Assembly: GCA_020532365.1 (NCBI GenBank)
Contig: JAJBBL010000156.1
Location: 1 to 14,561 of the forward strand
Length of the DNA: 14,561 nucleotides
Direction: 5' to 3'
Origin: Candidatus Cloacimonadota bacterium
GTDB taxonomy: Bacteria; Cloacimonadota; Cloacimonadia; Cloacimonadales; JAJBBL01
In this document: positions 5,802 to 13,390 of the stretch, in pieces
Numbering within the stretch: position 1 is the first letter of the stretch
How the letters are laid out: each line of letters starts with the position of its first letter
Program-made: the position numbers and the translations under genes
The notes under the pieces: generated by a model
What the model was told of the DNA's origin: nothing
Seen by the model: the letters and a program-made list of their open reading frames with translations, nothing else
Database searches by the model: none

Positions 5802-6879
5802 CCTATTAATCCTGTTGTCCACTTTGCTTTTTGCGTCGGACGGTGAGCATAGACCCTATAAGCTAATTAACTCGGATCAGTTAAAGATAGACTGGATTGG
5901 GGGAGAGTATTTGACTCGACTGATGGGGAATGTACACTTCTTTTATGGAGATACAGAATTTTTTGCTGATAATGCAGAGATATATGACGTTACTAAGATT
6001 GCTAAGATGTTTGGTAATGTCAAAGTAGTTGAAGACACGCTCACGCTTAAAGCAAACAGAGCTGAATATGACCAGATCAGTGAGCAGTTGATCTTGAACG
6101 GTGACGTGTTTGTTATGGAGAATCATGCTGACGGCTCGTACCGTACATTTTTAGCTGATAAGGTTCACTATATGCGTGATGAGAGACACCTCTATGCTTT
6201 TAATAACGTAAGGTTTTATGATGAGCGGGAAGATGCTCGAGGTGAATCCCAGTATCTTGACTATGATTTTGAAGAGGGATACGGCTTTATCTCTGATTCG
6301 CCTAAAATAGAGGTTGGTGGTGAGGAAAGGATGACAATCACTGCCGAAAAAGTCGAGTTTCATAGCGAGTTTAATAGACTCTCTGCCTCTTTCAACGTCG
6401 AGAGTTTATATGAAGATTACTTGATCAAGAGTGACTTTCTACTCCTTTTCACTAAAGATAGCTATGCCGTATATATCGGAGAGCCAAAATTGAATTCTAA
6501 TTTGGCAGATGCAGAGGCTGACAAAATATACCTTTATTTTGATGATAGGGCGATAGAGAAAGCAATCTTAGAGGATAACTGTGTGGTGAATTTCGCCCTT
6601 AAAGAGGATGAGGCAAAAGATAATGAAGTTAAGTGTGACTTAATGGAGCTACGCTTTAAGGATAATTCGATCACAACAATGTATGCAGAGAAAAACGTTA
6701 AATCACTGTATATAGGTGAATCAGAAGAGGATAAGGATTCATTTAGAAATTATGCAGAGAGCGACAAGCTTCAGATCAATTTCGGCCTCGATAATCAAAT
6801 AGAATCTATCTCTTTTGCTGGTAAAGTAAAGGGGGGGTATCTGTTTTCTGGACAGAATATTTTCGGCGAGAAACAATGA
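5779..6879 (+). CDS. lptA: OstA/LptA-like periplasmic LPS transport protein
   Basis: LptA proteins form the periplasmic beta-jelly-roll bridge carrying LPS to the outer membrane. This one has a classical signal peptide (MKRILTFSLLILLSTLLFAS, 1-20), and repeated OstA-type strand signatures such as GNVHFFYGDTEFFADNAEIY (51-70) and GNVKVVEDTLTLKANRAEY (79-97). At 366 residues it is about twice the length of E. coli LptA, so it probably contains more than one jelly-roll unit, as in OstA-like proteins of other diderm phyla. An AAGG about nine bases upstream supports the start. It overlaps lptC by 23 bases and lptB by four. The symbol is given on context and fold pattern; it could be named an OstA-like protein instead. 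Confidence 0.85.
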   Translation: MKRILTFSLLILLSTLLFASDGEHRPYKLINSDQLKIDWIGGEYLTRLMGNVHFFYGDTEFFADNAEIYDVTKIAKMFGNVKVVEDTLTLKANRAEYDQISEQLILNGDVFVMENHADGSYRTFLADKVHYMRDERHLYAFNNVRFYDEREDARGESQYLDYDFEEGYGFISDSPKIEVGGEERMTITAEKVEFHSEFNRLSASFNVESLYEDYLIKSDFLLLFTKDSYAVYIGEPKLNSNLADAEADKIYLYFDDRAIEKAILEDNCVVNFALKEDEAKDNEVKCDLMELRFKDNSITTMYAEKNVKSLYIGESEEDKDSFRNYAESDKLQINFGLDNQIESISFAGKVKGGYLFSGQNIFGEKQ

Positions 6880-7631
6880 GTAATACTATGAATAAAAATA
6901 AAGTAACAGTAAACAATTTAGTTAAGAAATACGGGAAGAAGACGGTAGTTAATAACGTCTCGCTCGAAATAACACAGGGTGAAATTGTGGGTATTTTAGG
7001 TCCTAACGGCGCCGGTAAGTCTACCACTTTCTATATGATATTGGGGCTTACTAAGCCGAACGGTGGACAGGTTCTATATAATGACCTTGATATTACCCGG
7101 AAACCGATGTATAAGAGGGCGAGGCTCGGTATAGGCTATTTGGCACAAGCACCGTCAGTGTTTCACAAACTTACTGTAGCGGACAATATAATGGCGATAT
7201 TAGAGACAATTCCGATGAGTAAAAAAGAGCGGAAAAATAAGTTAGATGAATACTTATCCGAACTGTCTTTAACTAAAATAGCCCACCAAAAAGCATACAC
7301 GCTATCTGGTGGAGAGAGAAGGAAATTAGAGATAACAAGATCGCTGGTCACATCCCCATCATTTTTGTTATTGGATGAGCCTTTTGCTGGTGTAGATCCC
7401 TTAGCGATAAGTGATATCCAAGACATTATAGTTAAACTGAAATCGAGGAATATCGGTATTCTGATCACCGACCATAATGTGTTAGACACGCTCTCAATAA
7501 CTGAGCGAGCTTACATTATATTTGAAGGGGAGATTCTGATGTCAGGAACATCAGAAGAGCTGATTAACAGTGAAAAGGCACGTAAACTATACTTAGGTGA
7601 CAAATTTCTAAAACCATTTTATATTAAGTAA
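6876..7631 (+). CDS. lptB: LPS export ABC transporter ATPase LptB
   Basis: The cytoplasmic ATPase of the LptBFG complex that extracts LPS from the inner membrane. The 251-residue protein has Walker A GPNGAGKST (42-50), the Q-loop at Q91, signature LSGGERRKLE (143-152), Walker B FLLLDEPFAGVDP (163-175) with catalytic E168, and switch H200 (ITDH). The GVDP after Walker B and the RRKLEITRSL stretch are typical of LptB rather than of amino-acid importer ATPases. The start overlaps the OstA-like gene by four bases. An ATG at 6888 is an alternative start, with no strong ribosome binding site for either. rpoN follows after 2 nt. The permease partners LptF and LptG are not in this window. Confidence 0.96.
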   Translation: MSNTMNKNKVTVNNLVKKYGKKTVVNNVSLEITQGEIVGILGPNGAGKSTTFYMILGLTKPNGGQVLYNDLDITRKPMYKRARLGIGYLAQAPSVFHKLTVADNIMAILETIPMSKKERKNKLDEYLSELSLTKIAHQKAYTLSGGERRKLEITRSLVTSPSFLLLDEPFAGVDPLAISDIQDIIVKLKSRNIGILITDHNVLDTLSITERAYIIFEGEILMSGTSEELINSEKARKLYLGDKFLKPFYIK

Positions 7632-7633
7632 CT

Positions 7634-9133
7634 ATGGGCAAGATGGAGCATTTTTTAATACAAAAGACAACGCAAGAAATGGCGTTGAAGCCGGCTATGT
7701 TGCATTCACTCCGCATGTTGGCGCTGACTCAGACAGAGTTAGAGATGCAAATTAAGAAGGAAATTGAGCTTAACCCCCTCTTGGAAATACAAGAGGAGGA
7801 AGATGAGCTGCTTAAACAAGATACACCCGCAGTTGATGAAGATATTGAAAGCAAAGAGAATGAGGATGATGACTCTGAAGGTGATGAGGAGTTAAAAAAG
7901 ACAATCGAAGAGCTTAAAGAGTTCAGTGAAATACTTGATGAGTGGTCTGACTACCATCGAGATAATAGAAATGACTCGCGCACCAGAGAGTTTCCAGAAG
8001 TTTCTAACACCGACTCTTATCACTCAAATTTCAACGAAAAAATAGAAGACCTGTTTAATCAGATCGAGAAACTACCTTTGAATGAAGATGAGTTATCCTT
8101 TGTACACGAGCTTTTAGAGAATATAGATGAGTTTGGCTTTCTGCCGAGCGACTTAGATATCTATATCTTGGCAAATGATTATATGGATGGCAATCCTAAG
8201 ACAAAAGAGTTCATCGAACGAGTGAATGAAATACACAAGATGGTATTAAACTTGGATCCGAAAGGTATTGCAGCCAGAACTATACCGGAATCTCTTTTAG
8301 CCCAATTAGACCCAAATGATGATGACTTTGAGCTGTTGACGTTGATTATCGAACACCATTTTGATGACCTTATTAACAGAAGATTTCAACAGATTACGAA
8401 AGAGCTTTCGATCACTATAGAGGAGCTGTCTGTCTGTAAGAGTAAGATTATGTTGCTTAATCCGAAGCCCGGTTTACAGCTAATCAACCAACTAATAAGC
8501 TACGTGCTGCCAGATGTGATAATCCGTAGAATTGAAGATGATTTCGTTGTTTATGTAAACGATACAAATATACCTCGGCTAACCTTGAATCGTCGATACA
8601 GAAATATGATCGCAACAGGAAGAATTAAAGATAGAGAGTTTCTCGACTTTTTACGAGATAAACTGAGTTCTGCTAAGTTTTTGATCAGATCGATCTATAT
8701 GCGGACAAACACTATTCTACGAGTGACACGCTCTATCATCGACCACCAGAAAGACTATTTTTATAACTATAGCGGGATTTTAAAGCCGCTTACTTATAGC
8801 ATTATAGCTGATGACGTTGGAGTTAGTGAGTCGACTATATCTCGTGTTGTCAAAGATAAGTTTGCCGACACACCTTTTGGAATAGTATGCTTGAAAGATT
8901 TCTTCACTACCTCTGCAGGTAGAACTAACAGCTATGAAGAGGTGTCTAAACAAAACGTGCTTAAACTTATAGAGCGGATAATTGACTCTGAGGATAAAGG
9001 GGCACCCTTTTCAGATGAAGAGATTGCAAATGAGTTACGGAAGATAAACATTATTATCTCGAGGCGAGTAGTCGCTAAATATAGAGAAAATTTAGGAATA
9101 TTAAATAGCAGATTAAGGAGGAAAATGGAATGA
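7634..9133 (+). CDS. rpoN: RNA polymerase sigma-54 factor
   Basis: Directs RNA polymerase to -24/-12 promoters that need an AAA+ enhancer-binding protein to open. The 499-residue protein has the standard layout. A Leu/Gln-rich region I (about 5-50, with the TELEMQIKKEIELNPLLE activator-contact segment) is followed by a very acidic region II (53-130) and the core-binding domain (about 135-330). A helix-turn-helix (about 389-409, SIIADDVGVSESTISRV) follows. Last is the RpoN box, here SRRVVAKYRE against the usual ARRTVAKYRE (476-485). It begins 2 nt after lptB and overlaps lpd by four bases. The lptB-rpoN adjacency is widely conserved. I found no convincing -24/-12 promoter in the gaps of this window, so its targets lie elsewhere. 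Confidence 0.97.
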   Translation: MGKMEHFLIQKTTQEMALKPAMLHSLRMLALTQTELEMQIKKEIELNPLLEIQEEEDELLKQDTPAVDEDIESKENEDDDSEGDEELKKTIEELKEFSEILDEWSDYHRDNRNDSRTREFPEVSNTDSYHSNFNEKIEDLFNQIEKLPLNEDELSFVHELLENIDEFGFLPSDLDIYILANDYMDGNPKTKEFIERVNEIHKMVLNLDPKGIAARTIPESLLAQLDPNDDDFELLTLIIEHHFDDLINRRFQQITKELSITIEELSVCKSKIMLLNPKPGLQLINQLISYVLPDVIIRRIEDDFVVYVNDTNIPRLTLNRRYRNMIATGRIKDREFLDFLRDKLSSAKFLIRSIYMRTNTILRVTRSIIDHQKDYFYNYSGILKPLTYSIIADDVGVSESTISRVVKDKFADTPFGIVCLKDFFTTSAGRTNSYEEVSKQNVLKLIERIIDSEDKGAPFSDEEIANELRKINIIISRRVVAKYRENLGILNSRLRRKME

Positions 9134-10527
9134 ATCACAAGGTAGCGGTAATTGGTGGAGGTCCAGGCGGTTATGTGACAGCTATTAGACTGAAGCAGAA
9201 GGGGATAGACGTTGTTTTGTTTGAAAAGGAGAGGTTAGGTGGGGAGTGTCTAAATCAAGGCTGTATTCCGACCAAAGCGTTGGTAAAAGTTGCTGATCTT
9301 TATAACGAGATGAAAAACTCTTCAATATTTGGTATCAATGTTGAAGCCCTTAGCTACGATTATGAGAAAGTGTATGAGCGTAAAAATGCAGTTATCGAGC
9401 GCTTAGTTTCTGGGCTCGACTATATATATAAGAAAAGAGAAATCCCAATTATTAATGAGGAAGTAACAGCCGTATCCAAGCCAGGAGATAAGTTTAGCGT
9501 CAAAACTAAAAGTAATGAATATACTGCAGAATATGTAGTAGTAGCTACAGGCTCAGCACCTTTTGAGCTGCCACAGATGAAGTTTGACGGTGTTGATTTC
9601 CTCTCTTCAAGCGATGTATTGGCTTTGAAATCACTACCTGAACATATCACTATTATCGGCGGTGGAACTATAGGTTGTGAGTTTGCCTCTATCTTCAATA
9701 ATTTTGGAGTGAAGGTTGAAATTGTCGAGCTCATCCCGAACTTACTCAACAATGAGGATCAAGAGATAGTCAAGAAGCTCAATATAGCTTTTAAAAAGAA
9801 AAAGATCAAAATACATCTTGGAACTAAAGTGGAAGAATACAGTAAAGAGGGTGACAAGATTACCCTTAAACTGGCTAACGGAAAGGAAATCGTTACAAAT
9901 AAAGTTTTGATTAGCACAGGTAGAGTGCCCGTCTGTTCAGTTAAATTTGAAGATTTAGAGGTTGAATATGACCGAAATAGAATCGCAATTGACTCAAAAA
10001 TGGAGACTAATGTCGCTAACCTATTCGCTATTGGCGATATTACAGGTAAAATGATGCTTGCACACACTGCCAGTAAGCAAGGTTTGATGGTTGCAGAAAC
10101 TATTGAAGGAAGAATTAATGGTAATGAAAATAAGCAGCCTAATGAGCTGATTTATTGCAATATTCCACGCTGTACGTTCACCGAACCTGAGGTTGCATCA
10201 GTCGGTTATACCGAAGAAACGGCTAAAGAGGCAGGTTTTGATATAAAGATTGGTAGATTTAACTATATGGCTAACGGTAAAGCGATAGGGATGAACGCTA
10301 CAGACGGTATGGCAAAAGTGATAGTTGATGCTAAAACAGATAAAGTGATAGGTGTTCACATAGTGGGCTCAACAGCTACAGAGCTCATAGCAGCGGGCAG
10401 TGTAATGGTTAATCTCGGTTTAACAGTAGATATGTTAGATAAAGTTATCTATGCTCATCCAACCTTGTCAGAGGTTATTATGGAGGCGACTGAAGATATA
10501 AATAATTTATCGACTCACAAAATATAG
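9130..10527 (+). CDS. lpdA: Dihydrolipoyl dehydrogenase (E3)
   Basis: The FAD enzyme reoxidises dihydrolipoyl groups of 2-oxoacid dehydrogenase complexes or of the glycine cleavage H protein, reducing NAD+. At 465 residues it has the full family length. The FAD-binding GGGPGG is at 9-14. The redox disulfide lies in GGECLNQGCIPTK (C40/C45), FAD contact VVATGS is at 137-142 and NAD-binding GGGTIG at 177-182. The catalytic His-Glu pair of the C-terminal dimer domain is H443/E448 (HPTLSE). The gene overlaps rpoN by four bases and is followed by lipA, which makes its lipoyl substrate group. No E1/E2 or glycine-cleavage genes are in the window, so the partner complex is unknown. The symbol could equally be lpd. 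Confidence 0.95.
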   Translation: MNHKVAVIGGGPGGYVTAIRLKQKGIDVVLFEKERLGGECLNQGCIPTKALVKVADLYNEMKNSSIFGINVEALSYDYEKVYERKNAVIERLVSGLDYIYKKREIPIINEEVTAVSKPGDKFSVKTKSNEYTAEYVVVATGSAPFELPQMKFDGVDFLSSSDVLALKSLPEHITIIGGGTIGCEFASIFNNFGVKVEIVELIPNLLNNEDQEIVKKLNIAFKKKKIKIHLGTKVEEYSKEGDKITLKLANGKEIVTNKVLISTGRVPVCSVKFEDLEVEYDRNRIAIDSKMETNVANLFAIGDITGKMMLAHTASKQGLMVAETIEGRINGNENKQPNELIYCNIPRCTFTEPEVASVGYTEETAKEAGFDIKIGRFNYMANGKAIGMNATDGMAKVIVDAKTDKVIGVHIVGSTATELIAAGSVMVNLGLTVDMLDKVIYAHPTLSEVIMEATEDINNLSTHKI

Positions 10528-10640
10528 TCTTGCTTTTCTGATGAAAAAGGTTAGAATATTTATTACGATGATTAAGTCTGATAAGCAGAGAAGATTAGTA
10601 ACAAATAGGTCATACGGAAGTTGAATATAAGAGGGATGCA
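10528..10640. other. Gap between lpd and lipA
   Basis: At 113 nt this is the longest non-coding gap in the plus-strand operon. I see no strong terminator; only a weak CTTTT/AAAAG stem occurs near 10535. There is no confident promoter, although TTGCTT with GAATAT about 18 nt later (near 10532-10560) is a poor candidate. GAGGG precedes the lipA start. Confidence 0.4.
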
Positions 10641-11501
10641 ATGACAATAGAAAGAAAGCCAGAATGGTTAAGAATTAAGTTTAGACGTTACAATGAGGCT
10701 CTGCAGACAGAGAACATCGTTAGAAAGTATAATCTACATACAGTATGCGATAGTGCTGCCTGTCCAAATAAAGGTGAATGCTTCTCCAATAGTACCGCTA
10801 CATTTATGCTCTTAGGCGATATATGCACACGCCGATGTCGCTTTTGCAACGTAAGTGAAAATGTCGACAAAATAGACGCCCCAAATCCAGAAGAACCAAA
10901 GCTTATCGCTAAAGCTGTTAAAGAGATGGGACTCGATTATGTTGTGTTGACAATGGTGACGAGAGATGATTTGCCAGACGGTGGAGCTGAGCATATATAT
11001 AGAACAATTAGTGAAATTAGAAGGGAAAATGGTGATGGCATCGGGATTGAGATCTTAGTTTCAGATTTAGATGGAAATCGCAAAGCATTAGATCGAGTCT
11101 TAGAAGCTTCACCAAAAGTGTTTAATCATAACGTAGAAACAATTCCAAGACTTTACTCTGAGTTACGTCCTCAAGCAGTGTATACCAGGAGCTTAGAGGT
11201 GCTTGAAAACGCTTTCAAGGCGGGTATCGAGTATACTAAAAGTGGGTTTATGGTAGGGCTCGGTGAGACTGAGCCTGAAATCTCTGTCTTGATGGACGAT
11301 TTACGCAGAGTAGGCGTTTCAATTTTAACTATTGGGCAATATTTAGCCCCTTCAAAACTACACTATCCAGTTAAAGAGTATGTACACCCGGACATATTCC
11401 AGAGGTACAAGGAGATGGCTTTAGAAAAAGGTTTTAAAACCTGCTTCTCAGGCCCTTTTGTCAGAAGTTCTTATAAAGCTAAAGAGGCTTTAACAAATTG
11501 A
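10641..11501 (+). CDS. lipA: Lipoyl synthase (radical SAM)
   Basis: Inserts two sulfur atoms into protein-bound octanoyl groups to make lipoyl cofactor. The 286-residue protein has both iron-sulfur sites. The LipA-specific auxiliary cluster motif CDSAACPNKGEC gives C36, C41 and C47. The radical SAM motif CTRRCRFC gives C62, C66 and C69. The C-terminal RSSY (275-278) supplies the serine ligand known for this family. GAGGG before the ATG supports the start. It lies downstream of lpd, a functional link, since Lpd reoxidises the cofactor LipA makes. No octanoyltransferase (lipB, or lipM/lplA) is visible here. The hpf gene follows after 33 nt. Confidence 0.97.
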   Translation: MTIERKPEWLRIKFRRYNEALQTENIVRKYNLHTVCDSAACPNKGECFSNSTATFMLLGDICTRRCRFCNVSENVDKIDAPNPEEPKLIAKAVKEMGLDYVVLTMVTRDDLPDGGAEHIYRTISEIRRENGDGIGIEILVSDLDGNRKALDRVLEASPKVFNHNVETIPRLYSELRPQAVYTRSLEVLENAFKAGIEYTKSGFMVGLGETEPEISVLMDDLRRVGVSILTIGQYLAPSKLHYPVKEYVHPDIFQRYKEMALEKGFKTCFSGPFVRSSYKAKEALTN

Positions 11502-11534
11502 TTTAACTTTTAAATACAGATAAGGGGGATCGAT

Positions 11535-12068
11535 ATGCAGATCACAATCACAGCAAGGCGTTTTGAGTTAACAAATGCAATCAGAGACTATGTTGAACAG
11601 TCTTGTGAAAGACTTGGTAAGTATTTTGACCATATAATTAACATTCATGTAATCTTGACTTTGGAGAATAGTAGGAACATTGTTGAGATGAGTATGCACG
11701 CCTCAAGATTTAATCTACAAAGCGAAAGTGAAGAGATGGATATGTATCTCGCACTGGACACAGCAGTCGATAAGATGGAAGCCCAGATCAAAAAACTGAA
11801 AGATAAGGTAACCGACCACCAAAAGAAAAGTGTTATGAAAGATCCTAACTTCTTCCATTCTAATCTTTTTGAGACATCCAAAGAGAGAAACGAAAAGAAG
11901 ATGGTTAAGACCAAAAGAGTACAAGCTGAGATTATGAGCGTGTCAGACGCTATTGACGCTCTGTCTCAGAAAGATAAACCGTATATGATATTTAAGAATG
12001 TCGAGACTGATAAGATTAACGTCTTGGTTAAGACAGATGCTGATCAGTACAGACTAATTGAACCTTAA
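11535..12068 (+). CDS. hpf: Long-form ribosome hibernation-promoting factor
   Basis: Binds the 30S decoding centre and, in the long form, dimerises 70S ribosomes into inactive 100S particles. The 177-residue protein has the N-terminal S30AE domain (about 1-100, beginning MQITITARRFELTNAIRDYV). A variable linker (105-130) follows, then the C-terminal dimerisation domain (about 131-177, with SVSDAIDAL and a final RLIEP). That end is typical of long HPF and absent from the short E. coli HPF and YfiA. A strong AAGGGGGAT lies just before the ATG. In Proteobacteria hpf directly follows rpoN; here lpd and lipA come between. The gene hprK follows after 27 nt. Confidence 0.94.
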   Translation: MQITITARRFELTNAIRDYVEQSCERLGKYFDHIINIHVILTLENSRNIVEMSMHASRFNLQSESEEMDMYLALDTAVDKMEAQIKKLKDKVTDHQKKSVMKDPNFFHSNLFETSKERNEKKMVKTKRVQAEIMSVSDAIDALSQKDKPYMIFKNVETDKINVLVKTDADQYRLIEP

Positions 12069-12095
12069 CTGATAACTTTTAAAGAGTTACTATAA

Positions 12096-13058
12096 ATGAA
12101 AGTTTTAACTGCTAAAGAGCTTTTTGAAAACAAAGGAAAGGATTTGGCTCTGTCTCTCGTGACAGAGCCAAAGTCATTATCTAATACTATTCAAGATGAC
12201 CATTTGAATAGGCCGGGATTGGCCATATCTGGTTATTTGGGGTATTTTTTGTATAAGCCGATCCAGATCTTAGGTGAGACAGAAATCAGCTATATGCAGA
12301 CGATTAAAGAGGATGTCCTATACGATCGTATCAAAGCTATGTTTGAATACAGTATCCCTCTGATAATCGTTACCAAAGGCCTATCTATCCCACAGCAAGT
12401 AGAGTTTTTAGCAAATGAAATGAATATTGCAATAATGTCGAGCCGACTCTCTACCGATAATCTAATCTCCTCACTAACCCGCTATCTAAAAGAGTATTTT
12501 GCGCCGAATAAATCCATCCACGGAACACTGATTGAAGTTTATGGAGTAGGTGTGTTACTCACAGGAAAGAGCGGTATTGGAAAAAGTGAGTGTGCTCTTG
12601 ACTTAATTGAACGAGGACACCGCTTAATAGCTGATGATTTGGTTAAAATAACACGTTATGAGGATACTCTTATCGGTACTCAAGTTAACGATTTTGGATG
12701 TTTTATGGAGGTTCGTGGAGTTGGTTTAATAGATGTCGAACGGATGTTTGGAGTTGAGGCATTTAGAAAGCGGACAATTATTGATACCCAGGTAGAGCTG
12801 CTGTTGTGGCAGGATAACGTTGATTACGAACGGATTGGCTTGACCAACAACTACGTTGATGTCTTAGGTGCTAATATCCCGATCATTTATCTGCCAGTCT
12901 CTCCAGGGAAAAACATTTCTGTAGTTATTGAAGTCATAGCACTGAACCATATTTTAAAGAATTACGGCTATGAAGCGGCAGAAGTATACCAACGAAAGCT
13001 GAATGAGAAACTACAGAAGAAGAATATCACAAACAAGTTTGGTAAAACTTTTGATTGA
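12096..13058 (+). CDS. hprK: HPr kinase/phosphorylase
   Basis: A bifunctional enzyme that phosphorylates HPr on Ser46 and removes that phosphate, setting how much HPr is free for the PTS phosphorelay. The 320-residue protein has the N-terminal domain (about 1-130) and a catalytic domain with H142, Walker A GKSGIGKS (157-164) and the ADDLV segment (179-183). The HprK signature EVRGVGLIDVERMFG (205-219) follows. The length is full, not the short alpha-proteobacterial form that lacks the N-terminal domain. It lies 65 nt ahead of the gene for its substrate HPr, which keeps Ser46. No clear ribosome binding site beyond AAAGAG is seen. No carbon-source permease genes are in the window, so the output of the pathway cannot be read here. 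Confidence 0.96.
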   Translation: MKVLTAKELFENKGKDLALSLVTEPKSLSNTIQDDHLNRPGLAISGYLGYFLYKPIQILGETEISYMQTIKEDVLYDRIKAMFEYSIPLIIVTKGLSIPQQVEFLANEMNIAIMSSRLSTDNLISSLTRYLKEYFAPNKSIHGTLIEVYGVGVLLTGKSGIGKSECALDLIERGHRLIADDLVKITRYEDTLIGTQVNDFGCFMEVRGVGLIDVERMFGVEAFRKRTIIDTQVELLLWQDNVDYERIGLTNNYVDVLGANIPIIYLPVSPGKNISVVIEVIALNHILKNYGYEAAEVYQRKLNEKLQKKNITNKFGKTFD

Positions 13059-13109
13059 TTTTTGAAATTAACTATTAAGGGTTCGCCTATAGGAGTAAAC
13101 ATTAACGAT

Positions 13110-13127
13110 ATGAGTTATAATCTATGA
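13110..13127 (+). other. Possible five-codon mini-ORF overlapping the ptsH start
   Basis: ATG at 13110 encodes MSYNL and stops at a TGA that overlaps the ptsH ATG (ATGA). AGGAG (13091-13095) lies 14 nt before it, somewhat far. The HPr start itself has no nearby ribosome binding site, so reinitiation from this mini-ORF is conceivable. TATAAT at 13116-13121 overlaps the mini-ORF but is too close to the ptsH start to serve as its promoter. Chance is a fair alternative. Confidence 0.2.
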
Positions 13128-13390
13128 TAAGGAAAACAGTTAAGGTATTGAACAAGCACGGTTTACATACGAGGCCTTGTGCTTTAATCGTCAAAACAGC
13201 TTCTAAATACCGTTCAGATCTTGTTATCAAAAAAGGAAGTATTGAGGTTAACGGCAAGAGCATTATGGGTGTTATGATGTTAGCTGCCGAGCATATGTCA
13301 GAGTTAGAGTTAATAGCAAATGGTGTTGATGAGGAATATCTTGTAAACGATATAGTGGAGTTATTTGCAACAAAGTTTGGTGAGGAATAG
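13124..13390 (+). CDS. ptsH: Phosphocarrier protein HPr
   Basis: Accepts phosphate from enzyme I on His15 and hands it to sugar or regulatory EIIA domains. The 88-residue protein keeps both control sites. H15 lies in NKHGLHTRP (10-18), and S46 lies in GKSIMGVMML (44-53), the site modified by HprK. The Ser46 region is intact, so this HPr can be both a PTS carrier and a target of HPr kinase. No Shine-Dalgarno sequence is visible close to the ATG. The stop TAG shares its last base with the GTG start of enzyme I, so those two are translationally coupled. It could also serve a purely regulatory (nitrogen-type) PTS; the sequence alone does not decide. Confidence 0.96.
   Translation: MIRKTVKVLNKHGLHTRPCALIVKTASKYRSDLVIKKGSIEVNGKSIMGVMMLAAEHMSELELIANGVDEEYLVNDIVELFATKFGEE

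Noticed and set aside
9420..9752. Long minus-strand frames inside lpd (also 9759-10067)
   Set aside because: They are antisense to a gene with clear catalytic motifs and have no translation signals.
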